NCBI GenBank assembly: GCA_946811185.2
Contig: OX328112.1
Span: forward strand, 11,123,215-11,187,214
Length of the DNA: 64,000 nucleotides
Reading direction: 5' to 3'
Origin: Hippopus hippopus
Taxonomy: Eukaryota; Mollusca; Bivalvia; Cardiida; Cardiidae
Position numbers and translations under genes: made by a program. Numbering within the stretch: position 1 is the first letter of the stretch; each line of letters begins with the position of its first letter. Under the pieces are notes generated by a model. The model was not told where the DNA came from and made no database searches. It saw nothing but the letters and a program-made list of their open reading frames with translations. Shown here in pieces: positions 52,601 through 60,630 of the stretch.

Positions 52601-55600
52601 GTGATTAAGTCAGTTGTTTAAAAAAGTGACTATTATGGATCCATAATTATGTGATGACTTGTCTGGTATTATGTATCCCGGAGATGCATTAAGCCCCCTT
52701 TTGGCAGAGCATGACTCAAATCTGTTTTGACCTTAATGAAACAATCAAACTATACAAAAAATGAACATCTTCAAAGATACAGGCAAATCACTTGTTTTGG
52801 TAACTGAAAGCCAAAAATATTGCATTCGAATAAAATGATGAAAGAATGACATATACTTTCATAGACCACAATATTTTGCCCTATACCTTAATAGACTAAA
52901 ATTAAACCTTATTCATTAACTTAATTTTTCTATCAAATCCATATCCACTATTCTACCCTAACAAAGCTTAGTGCTGATACAAGCATTTTCTACATTCCCC
53001 ACAATGTTTTCAATCTTTCCCAAAACAAAGTTCAATTTTTGAGTCACATTTAATTTGTCGACTGCAAATGCTTTCAATTTGAATGAGTCTAAAATTTTCT
53101 CATTTGGTAAACAGTTAATCTCATTTGCCTATCACAAAGTTAAAAATAAACTAGGGATGATGGAACAGCCAACTTAAAGATAAATCTTTACTCACTTCAG
53201 CCATTTTTTAAACCCATTTCATCTTAACTATGTGAAACTGCATGTATAATCATTCCTGTATCTTTATGCCAAATGTCCTCACAGTTGCAAGGTGGCACAG
53301 ATTATGACAGATAGAAAATGTATTTCATTTTCTTGGGGCCATCAAAGGACACACTGTTGTTGTTTCCAGATTTAAATCGAAGATAAATCAGGTGAGTTTC
53401 TTTATCCTGTACACCATATCTATCAATTATTTACGTATGTTTACACAGCTGGCCAATATCTGAACCATTTTACACACTAACGTTTTAACGTTTTTTTCTC
53501 TCTGGCAGTAAAGATGTATCTTTAACAGTATTCAGTTAAATTTTTTTTACCTCACATCTGCAAAAATTCCTTTTTCTGTGTCCTTGCAGTCAGTTTTCTT
53601 ACAATCTTTCGGGCAACCTTAGAACAGAAAAATAGTAAACAATTAACCCCTAGGCTGCTAAGCATGACTCACTGACCTTTTGCGGACAGTGTAGATCAAG
53701 ATCAGACTGCACAAAACATGCAGTCTGATCTTTGATTTACACTGTCCAATAAGGGCTTTTTATCCTCAAAAAATAACTCTGAAATAGCAAAATTTGGGTT
53801 TTTTACTATCGACTTAAAAGTTTCTCTTCACTTATTTAGCAGGATAAGGATTGATATAAAACATGAATACTGCTGAACTGACCTAAAAGAACACATGTGT
53901 TAAGGATCACACTTTCATTTTCATAAACAGCAAGTTAATGAACCAATGTTGCTAAATATTGCATCCACAACAAAGGTTATTTAGCACCTAAAAAATAACT
54001 GCAAAAATTTGTCATCATTTTTAACCCATTACCCTGTAAACATGGAAGTTTTACAGACATGGCACAGCCAATTTTTTTCAAAGCAATGTAAAACAAGAGA
54101 TCCAAGAAGCAGGGCAATTTATGTCCAAAGGGAGCTATCAACAGTCAATACCCTTCGACTCAATGGATCAACACTTGGTCCAGAGCAATGTTCTTCTCTT
54201 TAAATAAATGTTTTATGTATCTGCAATAAATTTACCATGAAAACATCATGAGAAACTGCTCACAATCAGTCCAAGAGCTACAGAGAAAAATAGCATAATT
54301 ATACGATTTAAGATCCTATCACATTTGACCTCTTTCTTTGATCTTGACCTTGGTGCCTGAGCTCTGTGTGTCCTCTCCTCAAGGTGCACATATACATGAA
54401 ATATCTTCAAGGTCAGACCATGGGTTCAAGAGATATGGACCAGGCGGGCAGACAGGCAGACAAATGGACGACCATGATCATGACATTATATGTCCCTTTG
54501 GCCCTATAAAATGTAATCTGCAGCAGTGAAAGTGTGATTCTCCTGCTGTGCTACAAGCAGGACTTACCATCAGGATAGTACGAGCAATCTTCGGGGCAAC
54601 AAATTCCACCCAGTCTTTCTCGGACTGCTTTAAATAGCCTTGACTCTACCTCCGCTCTCTTGCCAAACAGTTCTCTTGTATTAAATACAGTAATGGCACC
54701 CTGTAAAGAAATTGGTGGGTGGATGGTTGGTTGATGAATTATATAAATCTTAAATGATTGGTTAATAAATTATATAACCAATTGTATACAGAAACAAATT
54801 TGCATCCAATAACTTTTGCATCTTCCTTGAAAAAATATGGATAATAAACTCTTTAACAAATGACAACATTTTAGACTTGTTTAAGTTGAAAGCATGTGCA
54901 GGCTGTTATTTAACTGTGGCTTGAATGACGGTTTTGCCTTTGAAAGGGTAGAAAACATTACATTCATTTACCGTTCATTTCTCAAGCTTTACGTAATACT
55001 GTAATGTGTTCTAATGAGGAAGGGGGTATGCCATTATGCCATGGGGAATAACAGAAAAAAACTGTACTGGATTTTAATGAAAGTCCCAACATAAATGGGG
55101 TTAGAAGCAAGAATTAAATAGAATATTTGTTTTTTCAAAAAGTATTTCATCTCGTGAACATCAGCAGTGATATTTTCATGAACGGCTGTGCCAATCTTGA
55201 AAATATTACTGACAATGTCACTCAATGAAAATGAATTTCAATCTTTCACTGCAAAAAAAAAAAAAATATCCTCTATATATATTTACCTTCACAGCATCAT
55301 TACTGCTTGATTCCATCACATCTTCATAGTATATATCGTACGCCCTGTGCAGCAATGCCAGATCTCGCTTTCGAAGGTAATATTGAAATGAGCAGGACAC
55401 TTTGACCTGTAACATAATAACTACAATTAATGGCCCTATAGCAGCAAAGAGTAAACAATGCTGTTGTTAAAATGGATTTGAATGTAATTTATTCCATTTA
55501 ACTCTTTACCACACAATCCCAACTTTCAACGACCCTGAGAAAGAAAGCCTTTGAAAACATTGTTGGAAAAAAAGAAAATGCTGGTATCCAGCATTTTCTC

Positions 55601-58135
55601 CTTTTCCTACCATGTTTTCTACCCTATCAAGGACAGAAATCACCAATTTAGCTACATTCATTTTGGAGAAGACGACCTGGAGAAGACTACCTTTGAAAAC
55701 ACGGGGGAAAAGGAGAAAATGCTGGTAACCAGCATTTTCTCCTTTTCCTACCATGGTTTCTATCCTAACAAGGACAGAAATCACCAAGCTACATTTTTTT
55801 TGTAGTCTGCAAATGCTTTCAGTTTGGTGAGTCAACGGTTCAGTTGATTGGTAAAAAGTTTATCAATTGAAATGCTGTTGAAAATGGGGGCAAACATTCA
55901 ACAAACCTTACCTCTAACTTATCATGGGTAAATGCGGAGATCCTTTTCAAGCTGACAGTATGAGCATCTGATCTGAAAGCCTTAAACTCGTAGTCTGGCC
56001 CAACAAAATGTTTCCCATGGGTGTAAACTTTTCTCAGATCCACCTTTCCCGTGGATTTCTGCCGCTTAAATCCAAACTGTCAGACAAAAATAGGTAAGAT
56101 AAACAAAAATACTGCATGCTGGTACCAATGCTCAGCTGCAGTTGCTTTGAGAAATAGACTGACTTTTAGTGAAAATTCTAAGCCATAAAGAGGCATAAAT
56201 GTGCCAAAGACACCCTAATGGCTACCTACTCCTGTTGTATGATTTCCCCTTTTGATTGTTAACAACTAGTCAAAGTTTGAAGTCAATATCTTCAGTAGTA
56301 ACAGAGATATTAAAAAATGTCAAAAAGTTTTTGCACGAGAAACAGTGAACGTAGATGTAGACAATGCAGACCATGACAGGGCTACAGCAATACCTTTATG
56401 TTTTCTTTAAAAAAAAAAAAAAAAAAAACAGCCAAGCTAAAAATTAACTAAATGTACAAATGCATTATTCAGCTGTAATACAAAGACAGAATAAAAGTAA
56501 ATAAGAATTATGGTGAAAAGCATAAAATCCAAGGTCTGTTTTCACTAACCATGCACACCTTGATTCTTATTTCCAATTCCAAGACAGATGATAAGCTAAA
56601 AATGAGCATTTTAATTTGTTGTTAAATTCTGGCCCAAGCACTTGAATCATACCCATTACAGTGCTTTATATATAAACCCTTTATCACAAAAGACCAACTT
56701 TCACTTACTCTGAGAAACAAAGCTTTTGAAAACATTGTGGAAAAAGGAGGAAATGCTGGTAACCAGCATTTTCTCCTTTTCTCACAATGTCTTCTCTCCC
56801 TTCAAAAACAAATTCCAATTATTGAGTCACATTTATTTTGTCATCTGCAATGTTTTCCATCCTTTTAAAATTACAAATTTCTATCCTCATTTTAGCCACG
56901 TTCAATAAGTTGTCTGCAAATGCTTTGAACTTGGAACAGTCTAAACATATGTCGTTTGGTAAACAGTTAAATGGACATTCATGATTGTTTTCCTTTTTTG
57001 TATGAGTGACATACATATACATCTACCTGGTTTGATCATGTCTGAACTTAGTGTGAAAGTAACTCTTTTCCAATTACATTTAAAACTTTACAACACCATC
57101 CGAAGTTTTAATGACCATATGAAAGAAGGCTTCTGAAAACATTGTGGGAAAAGAAGAAAATACAGGTAACCAGCATTTTCTCCTTTTTTTCACAACTTTT
57201 CTACCCCATCAAAGACTGAAATATCATTTTGAGCTATAGTGAATTTGTCTTCTTAAAAATGCTTTGAATTTGGACCAGTCTAAAATTTTGTCGTTTGATG
57301 AAGAGTTAAGATGTGTCATCAATGAAAGCATCTGCAGTTGACAAATTAAGTTTATTTAGATGATAGGGTTTGTCTTTGAACAAGCAGAAAATATAATGAA
57401 AAAGCATAAAATGCTGTTAACAGGCATTTTCTACTTTTCTCACAATGTTTTCTTCTCTGTCAAAACCAATCCATCACGTGACCCAGAATCAGTTTGTTGT
57501 CTGTAAATGCTATCAATTTAAACGAGTCCAAAATTCTATTGTCTGTTCATTTATACCTGAGGTTCCTACATGGCTCAGTGGTAAAGTGCAGGATTTGTGA
57601 CCTGGTTCCAGCCTCACTGGATCCACTGGGTTTTTCATGGGAGTGTCCTTGGGCAAGACACTTCAGGGCCCAGTCTAGTAATGGTGAAAGACATGAAATA
57701 CATGAATATGTGATCTGTCGCCATGATATGACTGAAAAAATGTTTAACTCTTTACCAAACGACAAAATTTTAGACTGGTCCAAATTGAACGCATTTGCTG
57801 ACAACAAAATAAAAGTGACTGAAAATTTGAAATTTATATTGGGAAGGGTAGAAAACATTGTGGGAAAAGGAGAAAATGCTGGTTACCAGCATTTTCTCCT
57901 TTTCCCACAATGTTTTCAAAAGGCTTCTTTCTCAGGGTCGTTAAAAGTCGGGATTGTGTGGTAAAGGGTTAAAGGGGCTTAAAACACCATTTATTCAATC
58001 AATCAATCAATCAATCATTTATACCTGATAGTATTCCAAGGTTCCAAAACTCATTGGAAGAACTACAACCAGGATACCAACAACAACTAGCGCTATGCCA
58101 ATGCCTATCTTGATAACAATTGTTTCATCTCCCAT
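49520..58135 (-). CDS. SPFH/Band 7 (prohibitin-homology) membrane protein with cysteine-rich insert (8 coding exons)
   Basis: Predicted 331-residue protein of the SPFH (stomatin, prohibitin, flotillin, HflK/C) superfamily, whose members form oligomeric membrane scaffolds. Coding exons, in order: 58135-58025, 56076-55912, 55406-55287, 54700-54568, 53617-53551, 52248-52110, 51364-51203, 49618-49520; phases 0,0,0,1,2,0,0. Layout: short polar N-terminus, uncleaved signal-anchor (about 7-28), Band 7 core (about 32-165) starting [15 protein letters not shown] with [12 protein letters not shown], a six-cysteine insert (Cys 166, 167, 171, 178, 182, 187), the core end ([18 protein letters not shown]), a helical coiled-coil-like stretch (about 215-275) and a conserved-looking end ([20 protein letters not shown]). 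The cysteines suggest the domain faces a lumenal or outer side. The family is sure; the precise subfamily and role are not. A 5' UTR intron is likely (TTTTGCAG 16 bases before the ATG). Confidence 0.9.
49791..49910 (+). mobile_element. Family A right half, forward, in SPFH intron 7
   Basis: CACAATGTTTTCTATCCTTCC to TTTTTAACAGTTAA; no left half or hairpin. Confidence 0.65.
49911..50350. other. Intron 7 sequence with small family A scraps and CTCC-type repeats
   Basis: Repeated CTGTCTCC-ACAACAA-type phrases at 49970-50160 (unit ~65 bp, degenerate) and family A right-end scraps (ATTTTGTCATCTGTAGATGC) at 50230-50340. Confidence 0.4.
50354..51143 (-). mobile_element. Family C split by a tandem pair of SINE E (50425-50944)
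   Basis: C: GCCCTGCTCGGGCAGAAGG to AGCAAGTCATCACAT, resuming ATAGTTATAAAATCAG to AAAGCAAGGCTC. Hairpin GGTCAGCCTGCACG... at 51057-51085. The text up to CACAT and after fits other C copies without the insert. Confidence 0.8.
50425..50944 (-). mobile_element. Two tandem copies of SINE E (323 bp apart)
   Basis: ACAAACAAAGTCCGTAACAAAG begins at 50427 and 50750. Each has a reversed tRNA-like part (complement of GGTTCGAATCCTGC and of TAGCTCAGTGGTTATGG). A linker with ATGGCTCAATGGCCAATCCC lies between. Confidence 0.8.
51144..51192 (+). mobile_element. Family A right-end fragment beside SPFH exon 7
   Basis: AATGCTTTTAATTTCAAC then TTTTGTTGTTTGGTAAAG; it ends about 11 bases from the exon 7 donor. 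Confidence 0.6.
51203..51364 (-). CDS. SPFH gene exon 7: helical region
   Basis: 54 codons, phase 0-0, acceptor ATCTATTTACAAG, donor [26 protein letters not shown] and [15 protein letters not shown] resemble the Ala-rich helices and C-terminal LxxLYxxL segments of SPFH proteins. A family A end lies about 15 bases past the donor. Confidence 0.9.
51421..52030. mobile_element. SINE D pieces (both strands) flanking a family C (51500-51739), SPFH intron 6
   Basis: Reverse D tail scrap ATTTTCAACATTATTTCAG (51423); family C (TGATGCATCTTCAAAAAATAC to CAAGCATGGCTCA, hairpin degraded); then forward D (CAATTTCTTTCTGATGATTG to AGTGCACTGGCTGCC) at 51840-52026 without a good tail. Confidence 0.7.
52110..52248 (-). 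CDS. SPFH gene exon 6: last core strand and helix
   Basis: 139 bases, phase 2-0, acceptor AATTTATTACAG, donor [25 protein letters not shown] matches the strand-turn (IxxIDIPDxxE type) that closes Band 7 domains. Alternative acceptor TTTTCAG ten bases further in. Confidence 0.88.
52457..52717 (+). mobile_element. Hairpin MITE family C, complete, AAAT on both sides
   Basis: GTGCCATGCTCTGTGAAAAAG to CAGAGCATGACTC, AAAT at 52453-52456 and 52718-52721. Palindrome GGTCAGCCTGTGC...GCACAGGCTGACC is perfect with changes in both arms. Confidence 0.92.
52979..53118 (+). mobile_element. Family A right half, forward
   Basis: ACAAGCATTTTCTACATTCC to TCTCATTTGGTAAACAGTTAA. Left arm missing. Confidence 0.7.
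53551..53617 (-). CDS. SPFH gene exon 5: cysteine-rich insert
   Basis: 67 bases, phase 1-2, acceptor CTGTTCTAAG, donor [27 protein letters not shown] second in-frame donor (GTGAGG, after 53556) pairs with a second acceptor in exon 6. Confidence 0.82.
53643..53853 (+). mobile_element. Hairpin MITE family B in SPFH intron 4
   Basis: TTAACCCCTAGGCTGCTAAGC to TAGCAGGATAAGGATTGA. Hairpin AAGATCAGACTGCACAAAAC... perfect. Confidence 0.85.
53854..54567. other. Intron 4 remainder, nothing recognised
   Basis: Two short plus-strand frames (54009-54203, 54338-54529) have no family signature. Possible repeat-derived text CTTTGATCTTGACCTTGGTGC at 54338. Confidence 0.35.
54568..54700 (-). CDS. SPFH gene exon 4: core helices and start of the cysteine insert
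   Basis: 133 bases, phase 0-1, acceptor TTTCTTTACAG, donor [26 protein letters not shown] is the Band 7 helix that precedes the last strand; [12 protein letters not shown] begins the insert. Confidence 0.9.
54846..54957 (-). mobile_element. Family A left half, reverse, cut by element K
   Basis: AACTCTTTAACAAATGACAAC to GGGTAGAAAACATTA, exactly where the hairpin should begin; element K follows. Confidence 0.75.
54958..55280. mobile_element. Element K, partial copy ending at SPFH exon 3
   Basis: TTTCTCAAGCTTTACGTAAT...GGAAGGGGGTATGCC...TGAAAGTCCCAACATAAATG...AATATCCTCTATATATA aligns in order with 2125-2420. It ends within ~8 bases of the exon 3 donor. Confidence 0.75.
55287..55406 (-). CDS. 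SPFH gene exon 3: Band 7 core, second part
   Basis: 40 codons, acceptor TTATGTTACAG, donor [26 protein letters not shown] holds the central strand (xVxCxxQYxL) and start of the helix. The intron begins GTAAATATATATAGAGGATA, whose last part matches the end of element K. Confidence 0.9.
55499..55863 (+). mobile_element. Hairpin MITE family A with the hairpin core duplicated
   Basis: TTAACTCTTTACCACAC to TGATTGGTAAAAAGTTTA. Two hairpins, centred near 55586 and 55729, are separated by a repeat of TTCTAYCCTAWCAAGGACAG and GAAATCACCAA. Confidence 0.88.
55912..56076 (-). CDS. SPFH gene exon 2: Band 7 core, first part
   Basis: 55 codons, acceptor TTTTTGTCTGACAG, donor [24 protein letters not shown]... 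and [18 protein letters not shown] match the first beta strands of Band 7 domains, where cargo-independent FKVFPA-type text is usual. Confidence 0.9.
56674..56970 (+). mobile_element. Hairpin MITE family A, forward, with extra ~65 bp in the right half
   Basis: TAAACCCTTTATCACAAAAG to GTCGTTTGGTAAACAGTTAA. Hairpin around GGTAACC good; AATGTTTTCCATCC is repeated after TTTTGTCATCTGC, an internal duplication. Confidence 0.85.
57077..57309 (+). mobile_element. Hairpin MITE family A, forward
   Basis: CATTTAAAACTTTACAACACC to TTGATGAAGAGTTAA. Hairpin arms partly mismatched (AGAAGAAAATACAGGTAACC). Confidence 0.78.
57320..57547. mobile_element. Decayed family A copy ending at the SINE H target site
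   Basis: AATGAAAGCATCTGCAGTTG...AATGCTGTTAACAGGCATTTT...AATGCTATCAATTTAAACG to TTGTCTGTT. Left half reads as reverse and right half as forward, so ends are mixed. Before the SINE landed it directly adjoined exon 1. Confidence 0.65.
57561..58015 (+). mobile_element. tRNA-derived SINE H with 13 bp target duplication, split by a family A MITE
   Basis: Head with TGGCTCAGTGGTAAAG, body TGTCCTTGGGCAAGACACTT, CTGTCGCCATGATATG, tail CTTAAAACACCATTTATTC and (CAAT)n. CATTTATACCTGA is repeated exactly at 57548-57560 and 58016-58028; the right copy spans the exon 1 splice donor of the SPFH gene. Confidence 0.92.
57748..57968 (-). mobile_element. Hairpin MITE family A, reference copy, TTAA target duplication, nested in SINE H
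   Basis: 221 bp between TTAA 57744-57747 and 57969-57972. Ends CTCTTTACCAAACGAC and GGGATTGTGTGGTAAAGGG. Centre: a perfect 67 bp palindrome (57851-57917), 33-base arms around one T in GGTTACC. The SINE reads through if the element and one TTAA are removed. Confidence 0.95.
58025..58135 (-). CDS. SPFH gene exon 1: membrane anchor
   Basis: 37 codons: [20 protein letters not shown] start, then [17 protein letters not shown]; phase 0 donor GTATAAAT. One strong hydrophobic helix. The donor lies inside the right target duplication of SINE H (58016-58028). Confidence 0.9.
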
Positions 58136-58245
58136 CCTGATTTCACACTACCTGCAAAATCCATCAAAAAAGCTCACAATACAGTATATTGTAAGAAAGG
58201 GAAAACACATCAAATTTAAATAAGCTAAATGTAAATCAATACACA

Positions 58246-58486
58246 TGAGTCATGCTCTGTGAAAAGGGGGTTTAATGCATCTTCTAGAAGTATTGACCCA
58301 CGTCAGCCAGCTCAGGCTGACTTGGGCTGAAACACCTTGCTATGGGTAAATTTTGAACAAAAAGAACCAGCCTACCTGGGCCAGCTGTAAGACAAAATCG
58401 ATTTAATGGATCCATTATTAAACAACTTGCCTGGAAGAATGGATTGCAGATATGCACTAAGACCCCTTTTGCCAGAGCATGGCTCA
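58246..58486 (+). mobile_element. Hairpin MITE family C
   Basis: TGAGTCATGCTCTGTGAAAAG to CAGAGCATGGCTCA. Hairpin shortened (GTCAGCCAGCTCAGGCTGAC). Confidence 0.82.
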
Positions 58487-58529
58487 TGTAAACCCTTTCT
58501 GTGCCACATGCAAATAAAGGCAATTTTCA

Positions 58530-58612
58530 GACACCGTAGTATTAATTAGATATAGATCATACTGCTTATAACATGTAATCTGATCTTGGACCTTAGTCAC
58601 CTATACCATCCA
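58530..58612. mobile_element. Decayed family B fragment
   Basis: ATATAGATCATACTGC...ATGTAATCTGATCTTGG; one arm recognisable. Confidence 0.4.
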
Positions 58613-58641
58613 CACTTTCATACATAAGAATACCACAGTTT

Positions 58642-59162
58642 ATTTCATACTTTCTGGTAGTTTATCGAGAAATAACGGTGGATTAGTTTTCGACATTTTG
58701 TGGTTAAGACCAGTGAAAAATACCGATATTTTCTAATTCTTTAATTGAAGGCAGAAAAAGTAGTTGCCGCGCACTAGTTAACTAGGTAAACAGCATGTGC
58801 CATTCATCAAGATGGATATATGGTGTAATTTACTACATTTCTGGCCCTTTATGTAATATTGTAATGCGTTGCTATACTGAAGGGGTATGCCACGGGAATT
58901 ACCAAAAAGAATTGTACTGGATTTTGATGTAAGTCTCCTCAAAAAAGGGTTAGAAGCATGAAAAAAATAGAATATTTGGGGTTTTTTTTATGGGGGGAAA
59001 AAAGATCAAAATTTATTTCATCAAGTGAAAATATTACCCCTGATTATGTTCACTAGATGAAATAAATTTTGATCTTTCATCGCACCAACTGTGTTAATAT
59101 TACTTATGATGCTCACTCGGTAAAATAAATTTTGATCTTTCACCAAAAAAAAAAAAAACCAA
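58642..59162. mobile_element. Element K, left end and centre
   Basis: ATTTCATACTTTCTGGTAG start; body parallels 1904-2420. The centre has a strong inverted pair (GATCAAAATTTATTTCATC / GATGAAATAAATTTTGATC at 59004-59070). The right end is lost. Confidence 0.75.
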
Positions 59163-59208
59163 ATATGCACTATACCTATATTGATTATTTCTGTCTTGCA
59201 AAAGACTC

Positions 59209-59622
59209 TCAACTTCTTACCAAACAACAAAATTTTAGACCTGTCAAACTTGAAAGCATTTGTAGAAGATGAAAATTAAATGGGACTCAAGAAATGAAAT
59301 TTCTCTTTGGAGGTTAAAAAAAAAGTATTGTGGGAAAAGGAGAAAATGCTGGTTACCACAATGTTTTCAAAAGCCTCCTTCCTTAGGGGTCATTCAACTT
59401 CTTGCCAAATGACAAAATTTTAGACCTGTCCAATTCTCAAGTATTTACAGATGATGAAAATTAAATGTGACTCAAGAAATAAAATTTCTTGTTGGAAGTA
59501 AAAAAAAAAAAAGCATTGTGGAAAAAGGAGAAAATGCTGGTTACAAACATTTTCTCCTTTTCCCACAATGTTTTCAAAAGCCTTCTTCCTTCAGGATCAC
59601 TAAAATTTAGGATTGTATATTA
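59209..59622 (-). mobile_element. Two family A reverse copies in tandem (~185 bp period)
   Basis: TCTTACCAAACAACAAAATT and TCTTGCCAAATGACAAAATT begin the two units. Both carry GATGAAAATTAAATG, GACTCAAGAAAT and poly-A before the hairpin, so they are duplicates. The first has lost the right hairpin arm (GGTTACCACAATG); the second keeps both. Confidence 0.85.
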
Positions 59623-59680
59623 AGCAAAGCCTCCTGAATCTAGTACTAATGAAAACCAGGAAAGGAATCAAGTTACTGAG

Positions 59681-59735
59681 GGAAAACCCTGCCAAGGGAA
59701 AACCCTGCCAACGGAAAACCCTGAATCAAATTAGA
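59681..59735 (+). repeat. Short tandem repeat, 17 bp unit x3
   Basis: GGGAAAACCCTGCCAA is repeated with small changes (…AAGGGAAAACCC…ACGGAAAACCC). Confidence 0.85.
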
Positions 59736-59891
59736 AGCTGTTGCTGTGATGTGACTGACAAACAAACTTTCCTGTGTTTCCCAAGTAATTGGCTTGGAAT
59801 TCATCTTTAATGAATGTCCTGAAATTACTTCAACATGACCAGAGTAGCCAGTGAAGAATCAAACCAGGACCTTCTGATTGTAAGTCCAACA

Positions 59892-60114
59892 TTAGGCCTA
59901 AAAAATATCCGTGTTTAGGGTTTCCTACCCTACCTAGAAAATGCTGCCGACCCTAAACTTTTTATGTTACGATCGAAAAAAAAATATCTGTTGGGTGTGA
60001 TTTCAGTACATGGTCCATGTAAAAATGTTCTGAAAAAAAAATTAAATCCGTACCTACCCTACCTACAGCATTTCGGACCGAAACCCTAAACACAGATTCT
60101 TCTTTTAGGCCTTA
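59892..60114. mobile_element. Inverted-repeat element P
   Basis: TTAGGCCTAAAAAATATCC, GTGTTTAGGGTTTC...CCTACCCTACCT on the left and the complement on the right (AAACCCTAAACACAG, TTTTAGGCCTTA). Arms ~60 bp; single copy here. Confidence 0.7.
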
Positions 60115-60284
60115 CAAACATGGACGCAAAGAAGTTCCAGTCTCACTTCATATCACCTTAATTTCAGTGAATTTCATGGTAACTCTTTGATGCCATATAC
60201 TGTAAATTAAACTAAATATTTAAACACAAGAAATAACCCAAACAGTACAATGTTAAGGGTACTTCAGCCCAAATCTCAAACAAA

Positions 60285-60352
60285 CCATGAACTGTATGGA
60301 TCAAAGATCAGATTGCATGTTTTGTAGTCCAACCTTGATTTATATAATCAAC
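60285..60352. mobile_element. Decayed family B fragment
   Basis: GGATCAAAGATCAGATTGCATG then TAGTCCAACCTTGATTTATA. Confidence 0.45.
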
Positions 60353-60427
60353 ATCAGGCTGTTTGATTATAATCTATGTTTCTTATAAAAACATCTTTAC
60401 TTTGGGTGAAATTCCCTCATAAACTTT

Positions 60428-60630
60428 GTAACCCCTTTCCACACATTCTCAAGTATGAATGACCGTGAGAAAGAAAGCTTTTGAAAACATTGTGGGAAAA
60501 AGGGAAAATGCTGGAAACCAGCACACAATGTTTCAAAACCTTTCAATGACAAATCTCAGAATTCAAGCCATGTTTGTCATCTGTGAATGCTTTTGTTTTG
60601 GACCAGTCAAAAATTTTGTCTGGTAAAGCT
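60428..60630 (+). mobile_element. Hairpin MITE family A, forward, right arm shortened
   Basis: TAACCCCTTTCCACACATTC to TTTTGTCTGGTAAAGC. Core GGAAAATGCTGGAAACCAGC then CACAATG, the middle of the right arm deleted. Confidence 0.75.

Noticed and set aside
53556..53617. Shorter SPFH exon 5/6 pairing as the main model
   Set aside because: It keeps the frame but drops VRYFQ, which fits the closing strand of Band 7 domains; kept only as a possible splice variant.
55506..55835. 109-codon minus-strand frame with internal repeats ([13 protein letters not shown] type)
   Set aside because: This is family A translated twice; similar frames occur at 46062-46289, 47405-47626 and 57494-57964 for the same reason.
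57748..57968. Regular hairpin repeats as a CRISPR array
   Set aside because: Copies are hundreds to thousands of bases apart, in both orientations, with TTAA borders and inverted ends: transposons, not a CRISPR array; the genome is eukaryotic.
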